A stretch of 64,000 nt of DNA from Citrobacter tructae (GTDB taxonomy: Bacteria; Pseudomonadota; Gammaproteobacteria; Enterobacterales; Enterobacteriaceae): positions 2,108,001-2,172,000 of the forward strand of contig NZ_CP038469.1 in NCBI RefSeq assembly GCF_004684345.1, written 5' to 3'. The stretch's first letter is position 1. Each line of letters begins with the position of its first letter. The translations under genes were made by a program, and so were the position numbers. Shown here one piece after another: positions 48,665 to 58,539 of this stretch. The notes beneath the pieces were generated by a model. The model was not told the DNA's origin and searched no databases. It saw only the letters and a program-made list of their open reading frames with translations.

Positions 48665-49192
48665 GTGAAAATCGCCCTGCTGTTTCAGAAGCTCGAAAGC
48701 CAGCTCAACAGCCTGCGGCAGCTTTGCGCCCCGCTGGCGCACCACGCGACACTGAGCGCCCGTTTCGATCGCCATCTTTTCCGCACCCGCAGCACACGGT
48801 TACAGGCCTGTCTGGATGAAGCTGATGCTAACCTGAGCGCGTTACGTCATGCCGTTGAACACCAGCAACGCCCACAAGTTGCCTGGCTTGCAGAACATCT
48901 GGCCTCACAACTGGAAGCTATTGCGCGCGAAACGGCTACCTGGTCGCTAAGAGAGTGGGACAGCGCATCGCCAGGGCTTGCCCGCTGGCAGCGCAAACGC
49001 GTTCAGCATCAGGAATATGAGCGCCGGTTGGTCGAGATGACGCGCGAGCGTAAGGCTCAACTGGCTCAGGCAACCGGTTTTGAGGAGCAGCAGCGCCTGC
49101 ACCGGGAAGTGGAAGCCTTCGAGGCGCGTCTGGCACGCTGTCGCCATGCGCTGGAAAGAATAGAAAACGTGCTTGCGCGTATAACCCGTTAG
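48665..49192 (+). CDS. priC: Primosomal replication protein N'' (PriC)
   Basis: The 175-aa basic, helical protein reloads DnaB at stalled forks. It is rich in Arg, Gln and Leu, with the conserved run HHATLSARFDRHLFRTRSTRL near the N-terminus. Length equals E. coli PriC. It is followed after 14 bp by ybaM. Confidence 0.94.
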   Translation: MKIALLFQKLESQLNSLRQLCAPLAHHATLSARFDRHLFRTRSTRLQACLDEADANLSALRHAVEHQQRPQVAWLAEHLASQLEAIARETATWSLREWDSASPGLARWQRKRVQHQEYERRLVEMTRERKAQLAQATGFEEQQRLHREVEAFEARLARCRHALERIENVLARITR

Positions 49193-49206
49193 TCGTCGGA
49201 GAATGT

Positions 49207-49356
49207 ATGTCACTTGAAAACGCCCCGGACGAGGTCAAACTGGCCGTCGATTTGATTGTCTTGCTTGAAGAGAATCAGGTTGCGCCTGAAATCGTGCTGA
49301 AAGCACTGGAGATTGTTAAGCGGGATTACGAAAAGAAACAGCTATCTACATCCTAA
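49207..49356 (+). CDS. ybaM: Small protein YbaM (DUF2496)
   Basis: A 49-aa reading frame begins MSLENAPDEVKLAVDLIVLL, close to E. coli YbaM, and ends KKQLSTS. It is acidic and mostly helical. The C-terminus is a few residues shorter than in E. coli. Function unknown; co-transcribed with priC by position. Confidence 0.9.
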   Translation: MSLENAPDEVKLAVDLIVLLEENQVAPEIVLKALEIVKRDYEKKQLSTS

Positions 49357-49375
49357 AAAGAACGGTAGCAGGAAT

Positions 49376-49400
49376 GTCGGATGGCGCTGCGCCATCCGAC
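49376..49400. repeat. Near-perfect palindrome (REP-like) between ybaM and mscK
   Basis: GTCGGATGGCGC and GCGCCATCCGAC form a 12-bp arm pair around one central base. It lies between two convergent genes and resembles half of a REP unit. Confidence 0.7.
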
Positions 49401-49415
49401 AATCACATTTACCCA

Positions 49416-52400
49416 TTAACCTACTGAAGGTGTCGGATCATCACCTTTGATGATGTCACGCTTAACCTCGGTCACGGTATCACCTTTGGCGTTATGCAGG
49501 TGCACTTCGAGTTGGTTAAAAGCGATATCAATGTTGTTTTCACGGCACAGACGGTCGACCGCACGGTTAAGTTCATCTACCGTGTGGCTACGATCGCGCA
49601 GTTCACGGACATACAGACGCAGTTCGTGATCCAGCGTGCTGGCACCGAAAGCAGTGAAGAACACGGCCGGTTCAGGATCGTGCATCACTTTCGGGTGTTC
49701 CACTGCCGCTTGCAGTAGCACTTTCTTCACTTTATCGAGATCTGAGCCGTAGGCGACACCGATGCGGATCACCAAACGCGTGGTGGTATCCGAGAGCGAC
49801 CAGTTGATCAGTCGCTCGGTCACAAACGCTTTATTCGGGATGATCACTTCTTTGCGATCAAAGTCGGTAATGGTGGTCGCGCGAATACGAATTTTACTGA
49901 CTGTTCCGGAGTAAGTACCGATCGTGACGGTATCGCCGATACGCACCGGGCGTTCGAACAAAATAATCAGACCCGAGACAAAGTTACCGAAGATTTCCTG
50001 TAAGCCGAAACCGAGACCAACCGACAAGGCCGCTGCCAGCCACTGTAATTTATCCCACGATACGCCGAGCGATCCAAAGACCGTCATCGCACCGATGGCG
50101 ATAATCGCGTAGTTAAGGATCGTGGTGATTGCGTACGATGCCCCCTGGCGCATTTTCAGGCGCGAGAGCACCAAGACTTCCAGCAGGCCGGGTAAGTTGC
50201 GGATCAGCGCCCATGCCACCATTGACGCAATGATCGCGAACAGCAGGCTACCCATAGTGACATTTTTCACCACGGCGGCCCCGGCCTCTGTACCGTTGTA
50301 ATGCCAGAGCGTGATGCTGTCGAGATAGCTGAACACAGTGATCAGATCGGACCATATAGCCCAGAACATAACGCCAAACAGAGCCACCATCAGCAGCATC
50401 GTAATGCGCAATGTTTGCTGGTTTACCTGCTCAAGCGCAATAGTGGGTTCTTCTTGCGGCTCAGCGCCTTCAGCCCCTTCTTTTACCAGGTTTTCGCGAC
50501 GGGCAAGCGCACGACGCCAGGCAATTCGGCGCGCCGCAACGCTTAACCCACGCAGCACCGTCTGGTACAGCAGGTTCCAGATGATCACCAGATATACGGT
50601 CTCAATCCAGCGACCGGATAAACGCAGCGTGGTATAGAAATAACCGGTCGCCGTCAGCACCATTAGCGCGATCGGAATAATCGACAGTACGGTAATCGTC
50701 ACCAGACGCAAACCATGCGATTCCTTATCACGCCAGCTTTCGCGGCACATTGGCCACACCAGGAACGCGATCAGCAGCAGGTTCAGGAAAATAACGACCT
50801 GACCGAGCACATCGTCCATCAGGTTGAGCGGCGAAAGTTCAGCGACCACCGACCAGAAATTCAGTGGCAACAGCGCGAGGCTAATGCGCACAATCTGGCG
50901 GCGCCAGTGGCTGGTCTGCTTCGCTGGCATACCGAAGTGGCGGATTGCCACGCCATCTTTTTCCAGAACCTTCCAGCACAGGCCAAACACCAGCCAGAAG
51001 ACGGCCATCTTCTTGCTAAATGCCCACAGCAGATCGCTGACGTTCAACTGCATAGTCAGCAGAATCAAACCTACGGCGAGGATTATCAGGCAAGCTGGTA
51101 AGGCACGAATCAGATCAATGAGTATCGCTTTTGGCGTGTTCAACTGGCTGTCATTACGCAAGTTACCCACCGCGGCGGCGAGCTTCGCCTGATACGCCTT
51201 CAGCCATTTCAGCCGCCAACGGATAAGCCCAGCCACCAGCAACAGCGGCAAGCCGGCCAGAAATGCGATAAACACCGCTGGCCAGGCTTTTTCCCAGTTC
51301 ACAGTGATTTTCATCGACTTAAACTGGTCTTTCAGCGTTTGCGGGAAAGATTTGACCCAATCCCAGTCCATTGGGCGGTTACTGTTAACCCAGAAGATTT
51401 GCTGAGTGAGGATGCTCTTGAGGTTTTTCGACACACTCATTAACTGCTGCTGATTGATCTGCAGGTTAATGGCCATCATTAGCTGATTGCCCAACTGCTT
51501 ATTCAGCTGATCCAGCAGTTCACGACGCATATCCACAACCTGTAGCAGCGCATCATGCACTTCGCCGTTCACTTCATTGCTGTGCCCTTCTTCCAGTTTG
51601 GCAACGAAGGCATCATTCTGGAACAGAGCATCGCGCTGCTGGTTGACTTCAAATTGCTCCAGACGCAGATCGGCAATTCGGTTGGTCATATCGGCAAGCT
51701 CATCCGCCGACGGCAACGTTTGTTGCTGCTGATACAGAATGCGCGACAGCAGCAGGCTGCCCTTCAGCACGGCGATTTGTTCTTTAATATTGCGTTCTGA
51801 CTGCAGCGCACGATCAAGCCAGTTTTTGACTTTAATATTTTGCTGCATCAGCGAGTTGCCGTTTTCCGTGGCGGAAATCAGGCGCTGGCTGAGCTGATGG
51901 TTAATATCCAGTTCCTGTTTCACCAACGGGTTGGTCTGGATACGCTCTGCCTCGTCAGGCGTTACGGCTTCCTGCGCAGTTTTTTCGGTTAACGTCAGAC
52001 GCTTACTGTTCACCGCTTCCTGCAGTAGTTGGAGCTGATGCTCGAGCCGATTACTGTTGGCCGTCACATAATCCCGTTGTTTTTGTAAGGTATCCTGCAA
52101 AACGGTATTGCCTTCCAGGCTTTTACGCTGCTGGTCGATCTGAGCATTCAGCAATGCCTGCTGCGCCTGAAGCAGTACCTGCTGGCTGGGGCGTAACGCC
52201 GCTTCGCCGACACTGGTGCCATCCAGTCGATTGCGGATTTGCTGCAGTTGCTGTGAAGCGGTGTACATCGCGTTTTGCACGCGCTCAGGCTGCGTCTGAA
52301 GCGATACCAGTTGGCTGTTATAAGCCGCCAGATCGTTTTGCGCGCTTTGCAGATCATCCAGTACCTGGGCGACGCGCGATTCGAGTTGTCGCAGAGAGAG

Positions 52401-52781
52401 CGTACTCAGCGTTTTTCGCGTTTCATCGTCATTATCGACATCGCTGAGCGAACTTAATGCATCCGTCGCCTCGCGCATTTTTTCCGGCGCCTGTGCCACT
52501 TTCTGGCGTAGCTGAACGGTCTCGTCTTTCACGCGCTCAATTTTGTCCAGCGCGGCGAGGGTATCGATGAGATCCTGCTGAACCAGTTTATCCTGCGCGG
52601 AAAGGTCTTTTTGTTTATTCAGCGTGTCTAGTTGGCTCTGAATATCCGCTTTCGTCGGCAGTTCGCCATTCTGTTGCGCTCGCGCAAATGCTGATGACTG
52701 GCAAGACAGCAATAGAATGAAGAAAATAATGGTAATAGCAATGAGATGCTGTGAACGTTTATATAGCTGCAACATAGTCAT
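49416..52781 (-). CDS. mscK: Potassium-dependent mechanosensitive channel MscK (KefA)
   Basis: The 1121-aa inner membrane channel opens on osmotic downshock. It has a signal-like first segment (about 10-35), a large periplasmic domain with long coiled coils (about 50-480), roughly ten TM segments, and the MscS core: pore helix WLAAALSVGLGFGLQEIFGNFVSGLIIL, beta domain VRIGDTVTIGTYSGTV and C-terminal alpha/beta domain. The usual length is 1120. Lies next to acrR on the same strand but 125 bp away. Confidence 0.96.
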   Translation of the reverse strand: MTMLQLYKRSQHLIAITIIFFILLLSCQSSAFARAQQNGELPTKADIQSQLDTLNKQKDLSAQDKLVQQDLIDTLAALDKIERVKDETVQLRQKVAQAPEKMREATDALSSLSDVDNDDETRKTLSTLSLRQLESRVAQVLDDLQSAQNDLAAYNSQLVSLQTQPERVQNAMYTASQQLQQIRNRLDGTSVGEAALRPSQQVLLQAQQALLNAQIDQQRKSLEGNTVLQDTLQKQRDYVTANSNRLEHQLQLLQEAVNSKRLTLTEKTAQEAVTPDEAERIQTNPLVKQELDINHQLSQRLISATENGNSLMQQNIKVKNWLDRALQSERNIKEQIAVLKGSLLLSRILYQQQQTLPSADELADMTNRIADLRLEQFEVNQQRDALFQNDAFVAKLEEGHSNEVNGEVHDALLQVVDMRRELLDQLNKQLGNQLMMAINLQINQQQLMSVSKNLKSILTQQIFWVNSNRPMDWDWVKSFPQTLKDQFKSMKITVNWEKAWPAVFIAFLAGLPLLLVAGLIRWRLKWLKAYQAKLAAAVGNLRNDSQLNTPKAILIDLIRALPACLIILAVGLILLTMQLNVSDLLWAFSKKMAVFWLVFGLCWKVLEKDGVAIRHFGMPAKQTSHWRRQIVRISLALLPLNFWSVVAELSPLNLMDDVLGQVVIFLNLLLIAFLVWPMCRESWRDKESHGLRLVTITVLSIIPIALMVLTATGYFYTTLRLSGRWIETVYLVIIWNLLYQTVLRGLSVAARRIAWRRALARRENLVKEGAEGAEPQEEPTIALEQVNQQTLRITMLLMVALFGVMFWAIWSDLITVFSYLDSITLWHYNGTEAGAAVVKNVTMGSLLFAIIASMVAWALIRNLPGLLEVLVLSRLKMRQGASYAITTILNYAIIAIGAMTVFGSLGVSWDKLQWLAAALSVGLGFGLQEIFGNFVSGLIILFERPVRIGDTVTIGTYSGTVSKIRIRATTITDFDRKEVIIPNKAFVTERLINWSLSDTTTRLVIRIGVAYGSDLDKVKKVLLQAAVEHPKVMHDPEPAVFFTAFGASTLDHELRLYVRELRDRSHTVDELNRAVDRLCRENNIDIAFNQLEVHLHNAKGDTVTEVKRDIIKGDDPTPSVG

Positions 52782-52906
52782 GAGAATGAACGTTTCTAAC
52801 CGGAAAAGTGACCGAAAATAGTCAAGCGGCTAGAATATCACGGCTGTGACAGACAGAATAGCGGGAGGGAAAGCGTCCAGGAAAATTCCTGGTATCGGCC
52901 CGCAGA

Positions 52907-53551
52907 TTAGCAGGTCTCCGGCACACGTAGTGTAGGACAAAGCAGACACATTTCCAGCAGCACGGCGACATATTCACGCGCATCTTTTTTGAGATCAAAA
53001 GACTCAGGGGCAAATAACCAGTTTTCTAAAATACCGGAAAGATAGCTGCGCAGTAACACCGCCACGCGACGTGTGTTCAGGTTCTCCGGCAGCATTTTTG
53101 CATTCATGCAGTTGCGTAACGTCTGCTCGATACGGTCGTAGTTTTCAAGGCACAGGCTGCGTTGCGCTAGTTGGACGGTGGCTATTTCCCCGACAAATTC
53201 GCATTTGTGGAATATAATCTCCATTAATAAACGTCGGCGTTCTTCTGTCACAGTAGCTTCAAGAACGTAAACTAAAATTTCTCTTAATACTGATAGTGGA
53301 TCGTCAGGGAATTTTGCCTGATACTCAGACTCTAGTTCATCAATATTGGGTTTTGCCAGCTCCCAGATTTCACTGAATAAATCCGACTTGTTTTTGAAAT
53401 GCCAATAGATTGCACCGCGTGTGACGCCAGCGGCTTTTGCGATCTCCGCAAGCGAGGTGGAAGATACCCCTTGTTGCGAGAACAAACGCAGAGCGACATC
53501 AAGAATGTGCTGACGCGTTTCCTGCGCTTGTTGTTTGGTTTTTCGTGCCAT
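52907..53551 (-). CDS. acrR: TetR-family repressor AcrR
   Basis: The 214-aa repressor of acrAB and of itself has a TetR helix-turn-helix (about 10-55: ILDVALRLFSQQGVSSTSLAE, then GVTRGAIYWHFKNKSDLF) and a C-terminal drug-binding domain. It binds the palindrome at 53580-53603 and is released by many antimicrobials. The C-terminus differs slightly from E. coli. Divergent from acrA; the mar/sox/rob box overlaps its start codon. Confidence 0.95.
   Translation of the reverse strand: MARKTKQQAQETRQHILDVALRLFSQQGVSSTSLAEIAKAAGVTRGAIYWHFKNKSDLFSEIWELAKPNIDELESEYQAKFPDDPLSVLREILVYVLEATVTEERRRLLMEIIFHKCEFVGEIATVQLAQRSLCLENYDRIEQTLRNCMNAKMLPENLNTRRVAVLLRSYLSGILENWLFAPESFDLKKDAREYVAVLLEMCLLCPTLRVPETC
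53533..53551 (+). promoter_or_regulatory. mar/sox/rob box for acrAB
   Basis: The 19-bp sequence, read on the minus strand, fits the marbox pattern at every conserved position (GCAC, then AAAC). It overlaps the first codons of acrR, where the E. coli acrAB marbox also lies. MarA, SoxS, Rob or RamA would activate acrAB here. Confidence 0.8.
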
Positions 53552-53579
53552 ATGTTAGTGAATTTACAGGCGTTAGATT

Positions 53580-53603
53580 TACATACATTTGTGAATGTAT
53601 GTA
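53580..53603. promoter_or_regulatory. AcrR operator
   Basis: A 24-bp palindrome with arms TACATACATT and AATGTATGTA separated by TGTG, identical to the AcrR-binding site I recall from E. coli. It lies between acrR and acrA over the acrAB promoter. Confidence 0.92.
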
Positions 53604-53692
53604 CCATAGCACGACGATAATATAAACGCAGCAATGGGTTTATGGGCTTTAAGCCATTGATCAATTTGAAATCGGACACTCGAGGTTTACAT

Positions 53693-54883
53693 ATGAACAA
53701 AAACAGAGGGTTAACGCCTCTGGCAGTCGTTCTGATGCTCTCAGGCAGCTTAGCGCTAACAGGATGTGACGACAAACAGGCCCAACAAGGCCAGCAGATG
53801 CCAGAGGTTGGAGTTGTGACGCTCAAAACTGAACCTCTACAGATCACAACTGAACTCCCGGGTCGCACCAGTGCTTTCCGCATTGCAGAAGTTCGCCCTC
53901 AGGTTAGCGGCATCATCCTGAAGCGTAATTTCACAGAAGGCGGTGACATTGAAGCGGGTGTGTCTCTCTATCAGATTGATCCTGCTACTTACCAGGCCGC
54001 GTATGAAAGCGCAAAAGGCGATCTGGCTAAAGCACAGGCGGCGGCTAATATCGCTCAACTGACGGTGAAACGTTATCAGAAACTGTTGGGTACCAAATAC
54101 ATCAGTCAACAGGACTACGATACCGCTCAGGCCGATGCACAACAGGCGAATGCCGCCGTTGTTGCAGCTAAAGCTGCAGTAGAAACGGCTCGCATCAACC
54201 TGGCGTATACCAAAGTCACGTCGCCAATTAGCGGCCGCATTGGTAAGTCTGCCGTCACGGAAGGTGCTCTGGTGCAAAATGGTCAGGCGACCGCACTGGC
54301 AACCGTTCAGCAGTTGGATCCCATCTATGTCGACGTTACGCAGTCAAGCAACGATTTCCTGCGTCTGAAACAAGAGCTGGCAAATGGCAAACTGAAGCAA
54401 GAGAACGGCAAGGCGAAAGTTGAGCTGGTGACCAGTGACGGCATTAAGTTCCCGCAGTCCGGTACGCTGGAATTTTCTGACGTGACGGTTGATCAGACCA
54501 CCGGTTCTATCACGTTGCGCGCCATCTTCCCTAACCCGGATCACACCTTACTACCGGGTATGTTCGTCCGTGCTCGTCTGGAAGAAGGGATCAACCCAAC
54601 GGCAATACTGGTTCCGCAGCAAGGCGTGACCCGTACACCGCGCGGTGAGGCCAGTGCGTTAGTGATCGGTGCAGATGACAAAGTGGAAACCCGCCAAATT
54701 GTGGCAGCACAAGCAATTGGCGATAAATGGTTGGTCACAGAAGGACTGAAACCGGGCGACCGCGTGATTGTGAGTGGGCTGCAAAAAGTACGTCCTGGCG
54801 CGCAGGTAAAAGCACAGGAAGTCACCGCGGATAACAACCAGCAAGCCGCAAGCGGTAACCAGCCTGAACAGTCCAAGTCTTAA
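53693..54883 (+). CDS. acrA: Multidrug efflux periplasmic adaptor AcrA
   Basis: The 396-aa lipoprotein has a signal peptide with lipobox ALTGC (Cys at about 25). Beta-barrel, lipoyl, alpha-hairpin (about 100-170, with AAVVAAKAAVETARINLAYTKV at its end) and membrane-proximal domains follow. It bridges AcrB and TolC. The ATG at 53693 gives MNKNRGLTPLA as in E. coli; an upstream ATG at 53642 lacks support. Confidence 0.96.
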   Translation: MNKNRGLTPLAVVLMLSGSLALTGCDDKQAQQGQQMPEVGVVTLKTEPLQITTELPGRTSAFRIAEVRPQVSGIILKRNFTEGGDIEAGVSLYQIDPATYQAAYESAKGDLAKAQAAANIAQLTVKRYQKLLGTKYISQQDYDTAQADAQQANAAVVAAKAAVETARINLAYTKVTSPISGRIGKSAVTEGALVQNGQATALATVQQLDPIYVDVTQSSNDFLRLKQELANGKLKQENGKAKVELVTSDGIKFPQSGTLEFSDVTVDQTTGSITLRAIFPNPDHTLLPGMFVRARLEEGINPTAILVPQQGVTRTPRGEASALVIGADDKVETRQIVAAQAIGDKWLVTEGLKPGDRVIVSGLQKVRPGAQVKAQEVTADNNQQAASGNQPEQSKS

Positions 54884-54905
54884 CTTAAACAGGAGCCGTT
54901 AAGAC

Positions 54906-57900
54906 ATGCCTAATTTCTTTATCGATCGCCCCATATTTGCATGGGTGATCGCCATTATCATCATGTTGGCAGGGGGGCTCGCGATCCTCAAATTGCCGGT
55001 AGCGCAATATCCGACTATTGCACCGCCAGCAGTGACGATCTCCGCGACCTACCCTGGCGCTGATGCGAAAACAGTACAGGATACTGTTACGCAGGTTATC
55101 GAACAGAATATGAACGGTATCGATAACCTGATGTACATGTCCTCAAACAGTGACTCCACGGGTACCGTGCAGATCACCCTTACTTTCCAGTCAGGTACTG
55201 ATGCGGATATCGCGCAGGTGCAGGTTCAGAACAAACTGCAGCTGGCGATGCCGTTATTGCCTCAGGAAGTTCAACAACAAGGGGTTAGCGTTGAGAAGTC
55301 CTCAAGTAGCTTCCTGATGGTTGTTGGTGTTATCAACACCAACGGCACCATGACGCAGGAGGATATTTCCGACTACGTGGGCGCCAACATGAAGGACGCC
55401 ATCAGCCGTACTTCGGGTGTGGGTGACGTTCAGTTGTTCGGTTCCCAGTACGCGATGCGTATCTGGATGGATCCGAACAAACTGAACAACTTCCAGTTGA
55501 CGCCGGTTGATGTGATCAGCGCGATTAAAGCACAAAACGCCCAGGTTGCAGCCGGCCAGCTTGGTGGTACGCCACCGGTGAAAGGCCAGCAGCTTAACGC
55601 GTCAATCATCGCACAAACCCGTCTGACCTCTGCCGATGAGTTCAGCAAAATTCTGCTGAAAGTAAATCAGGATGGCTCTCAGGTTCGTTTGCGTGACGTG
55701 GCGAAAGTGGAGTTGGGTGGCGAAAACTACGACATCATTGCGAAGTTTAACGGCAAACCAGCCTCCGGTCTGGGTATCAAACTGGCAACAGGCGCTAACG
55801 CTCTGGATACTGCTAACGCCATCCGCGCTGAACTGGCGAAGATGGAGCCGTACTTCCCTTCAGGCCTGAAAATTGTTTACCCGTATGACACCACGCCGTT
55901 CGTGAAAATCTCGATTCACGAAGTGGTGAAAACGCTGGCGGAAGCGATCATCCTCGTGTTCCTGGTAATGTATCTGTTCTTGCAGAACTTCCGTGCGACG
56001 TTGATTCCAACAATTGCCGTACCGGTGGTGCTGCTAGGTACTTTTGCCGTCCTGGCTATTTTCGGCTTCTCGATAAACACCCTAACAATGTTCGGGATGG
56101 TGCTCGCCATCGGCCTGTTGGTGGATGACGCCATCGTGGTGGTCGAAAACGTTGAACGTGTTATGGCTGAGGAAGGGCTACCGCCGAAGGAAGCAACGCG
56201 TAAATCAATGGGCCAGATTCAGGGCGCACTGGTGGGTATCGCGATGGTGCTGTCAGCGGTATTTATCCCGATGGCGTTCTTCGGTGGTTCTACCGGGGCA
56301 ATTTACCGTCAGTTCTCCATCACCATTGTTTCCGCGATGGCGTTGTCAGTCCTGGTGGCATTGATTCTGACCCCTGCCCTGTGTGCGACCATGCTCAAAC
56401 CGATTGCTAAGGGCGATCACGGAGAAGGCAAAAAAGGCTTCTTCGGCTGGTTTAACCGCATGTTCGATAAGAGCACGCACCATTACACCGACAGCGTAGG
56501 CGGTATTCTGCGCAGCACCGGTCGTTATCTGGCGCTGTATCTGATCATCGTCGTGGGTATGGCATATCTGTTCGTTCGTCTGCCAAGCTCCTTCCTGCCT
56601 GATGAAGATCAGGGGGTATTCCTGTCTATGGCTCAGCTACCAGCGGGTGCAACGCAAGAGCGTACTCAGAAGGTGCTGGACGAAATGACGGATTACTATC
56701 TGACCAAAGAAAAAGCGAACGTTGAATCGGTGTTTGCCGTTAACGGCTTCGGTTTTGCGGGACGTGGTCAGAACACCGGTATTGCCTTCGTGTCGTTGAA
56801 AGACTGGAGCGAACGTCCGGGCGAAGAGAACAAGGTCGAGGCGATCACCGCTCGCGCAATGGGGGCGTTCTCGAAGATTAAAGATGCGATGGTGTTCGCC
56901 TTTAACCTGCCAGCGATTGTCGAACTGGGTACCGCTACCGGTTTTGACTTCCAGTTGATTGACCAGGGCGGTCTGGGCCATGAAAAACTGACCCAGGCGC
57001 GTAACCAGTTGTTTGGTGAAGTGGCCAAACATCCTGATCTGTTGGTGGGTGTTCGTCCTAACGGTCTGGAAGATACGCCGCAGTTCAAGATTGATATCGA
57101 TCAGGAAAAAGCACAGGCACTGGGCGTTTCCATTAGTGATATTAATACAACGCTGGGTGCAGCATGGGGCGGAAGCTACGTGAACGACTTCATCGACCGT
57201 GGTCGTGTGAAGAAAGTTTACGTTATGTCTGAAGCTAAATACCGTATGTTGCCGGAAGATATCGGAAACTGGTACGTCCGCGGTAGCGATGGACAAATGG
57301 TACCATTCTCCGCCTTCTCCACCTCACGTTGGGAGTACGGTTCACCGCGTCTGGAACGCTATAACGGCCTGCCTTCCATGGAAATCTTAGGCCAGGCCGC
57401 ACCGGGTAAAAGTACCGGTGAAGCCATGGCAATGATGGAGCAACTGGCGAGCAAACTGCCGTCAGGTATCGGCTATGACTGGACCGGCATGTCCTATCAG
57501 GAACGACTGTCTGGCAACCAGGCCCCTGCCCTGTATGCCATTTCACTGATTGTCGTCTTCCTGTGTCTGGCTGCACTGTATGAGAGCTGGTCAATTCCGT
57601 TCTCCGTTATGCTGGTGGTTCCGCTGGGGGTTATCGGTGCGTTGCTGGCCGCGACGTTCCGCGGGCTGACCAACGATGTTTACTTCCAGGTAGGCCTGCT
57701 CACAACCATTGGGTTGTCGGCGAAGAACGCGATATTGATCGTCGAATTCGCCAAAGACTTGATGGATAAAGAGGGTAAAGGTCTGATCGAGGCAACGTTG
57801 GACGCGGTCCGCATGCGTTTACGTCCGATCCTGATGACCTCGCTGGCCTTTATTCTGGGTGTTATGCCGCTGGTTATCAGCTCTGGCGCAGGTAGTGGCG

Positions 57901-58055
57901 CGCAGAATGCCGTCGGTACAGGCGTAATGGGCGGGATGGTCACAGCAACCGTACTGGCTATCTTCTTCGTTCCGGTGTTCTTTGTGGTGGTCCGCCGCCG
58001 CTTTAGCCGCAAGAGTGAAGATGTTGAGCACAACCACCCGGTTGATCACCATTGA
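54906..58055 (+). CDS. acrB: RND multidrug efflux pump AcrB
   Basis: The 1049-aa proton-driven transporter forms the AcrAB-TolC pump. Twelve TM segments and two large periplasmic loops are present. The proton relay aspartates are visible in GLLVDDAIVVVENVERV (Asp407/408 region), and the conserved lysine lies in TM10. It ends with the His-rich NHPVDHH. Its start lies 22 bp after acrA. A strong terminator follows. Confidence 0.97.
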   Translation: MPNFFIDRPIFAWVIAIIIMLAGGLAILKLPVAQYPTIAPPAVTISATYPGADAKTVQDTVTQVIEQNMNGIDNLMYMSSNSDSTGTVQITLTFQSGTDADIAQVQVQNKLQLAMPLLPQEVQQQGVSVEKSSSSFLMVVGVINTNGTMTQEDISDYVGANMKDAISRTSGVGDVQLFGSQYAMRIWMDPNKLNNFQLTPVDVISAIKAQNAQVAAGQLGGTPPVKGQQLNASIIAQTRLTSADEFSKILLKVNQDGSQVRLRDVAKVELGGENYDIIAKFNGKPASGLGIKLATGANALDTANAIRAELAKMEPYFPSGLKIVYPYDTTPFVKISIHEVVKTLAEAIILVFLVMYLFLQNFRATLIPTIAVPVVLLGTFAVLAIFGFSINTLTMFGMVLAIGLLVDDAIVVVENVERVMAEEGLPPKEATRKSMGQIQGALVGIAMVLSAVFIPMAFFGGSTGAIYRQFSITIVSAMALSVLVALILTPALCATMLKPIAKGDHGEGKKGFFGWFNRMFDKSTHHYTDSVGGILRSTGRYLALYLIIVVGMAYLFVRLPSSFLPDEDQGVFLSMAQLPAGATQERTQKVLDEMTDYYLTKEKANVESVFAVNGFGFAGRGQNTGIAFVSLKDWSERPGEENKVEAITARAMGAFSKIKDAMVFAFNLPAIVELGTATGFDFQLIDQGGLGHEKLTQARNQLFGEVAKHPDLLVGVRPNGLEDTPQFKIDIDQEKAQALGVSISDINTTLGAAWGGSYVNDFIDRGRVKKVYVMSEAKYRMLPEDIGNWYVRGSDGQMVPFSAFSTSRWEYGSPRLERYNGLPSMEILGQAAPGKSTGEAMAMMEQLASKLPSGIGYDWTGMSYQERLSGNQAPALYAISLIVVFLCLAALYESWSIPFSVMLVVPLGVIGALLAATFRGLTNDVYFQVGLLTTIGLSAKNAILIVEFAKDLMDKEGKGLIEATLDAVRMRLRPILMTSLAFILGVMPLVISSGAGSGAQNAVGTGVMGGMVTATVLAIFFVPVFFVVVRRRFSRKSEDVEHNHPVDHH

Positions 58056-58068
58056 TTCATCGCTAATG

Positions 58069-58095
58069 AAAAGGCCGCGCAAGCGGCCTTTTTTC
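58069..58095 (+). terminator. Terminator of acrAB
   Basis: AAGGCCGC/GCGGCCTT with a GCAA loop followed by six T, 15 bp past the acrB stop. Confidence 0.9.
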
Positions 58096-58539
58096 TGTCA
58101 AAATCATAAAATTCACTTATTGTGATTACGTTTATTTTATGTCGGATGAATAAACGATATAATCCCTGTAGGCTTAAAGGCTATTCTTAAAACCCATAAG
58201 ATTTCTTATTTAGTTTAATAAACATTAAGATTAATCCTAGCCACTCATCGACATTGTTCGAGGCTACCTTTGATTACTAAAGCTAAACCGGTTAACCTGA
58301 TGATTGCCCAAACAATAAAGAAGTTGTTCCATTTCGAATACCTACATTTATCAGGTAGAATGTAAAAAGGGGACCCCATCATAATTTTGCGTAATTGTAA
58401 TTTTTCGTGATATGACGATGAAATCTTTTTTAGAGTAGATTATAGTTAAATCATCAGGAGTCACGGGCAAGTTCCAGGTAGTTTGTTGTATCCACCCCGA
58501 AGGTGTTCGGTTAGTTAACCACTAAGAAGGGGATGCGTT
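58096..58539. other. AT-rich intergenic region upstream of tomB-hha
   Basis: The 444 bp after the acrAB terminator contain no reading frame I can support. The composition is clearly richer in A and T than the flanking genes, and a GGGGACCCC palindrome lies near 58370. The tomB-hha promoter and a long leader should be here. An AT-rich promoter region fits control by H-NS/Hha-type proteins, which is inferred. Confidence 0.5.

Noticed and set aside
52877..52892. CCAGGAA/TTCCTGG repeat between mscK and acrR as a terminator
   Set aside because: The 2-nt loop is too tight and there is no T run; probably chance.
58410..58445. Tiny open frame upstream of tomB (ATGACGATG start)
   Set aside because: It has eight codons and no ribosome-binding site; not supported as a gene.
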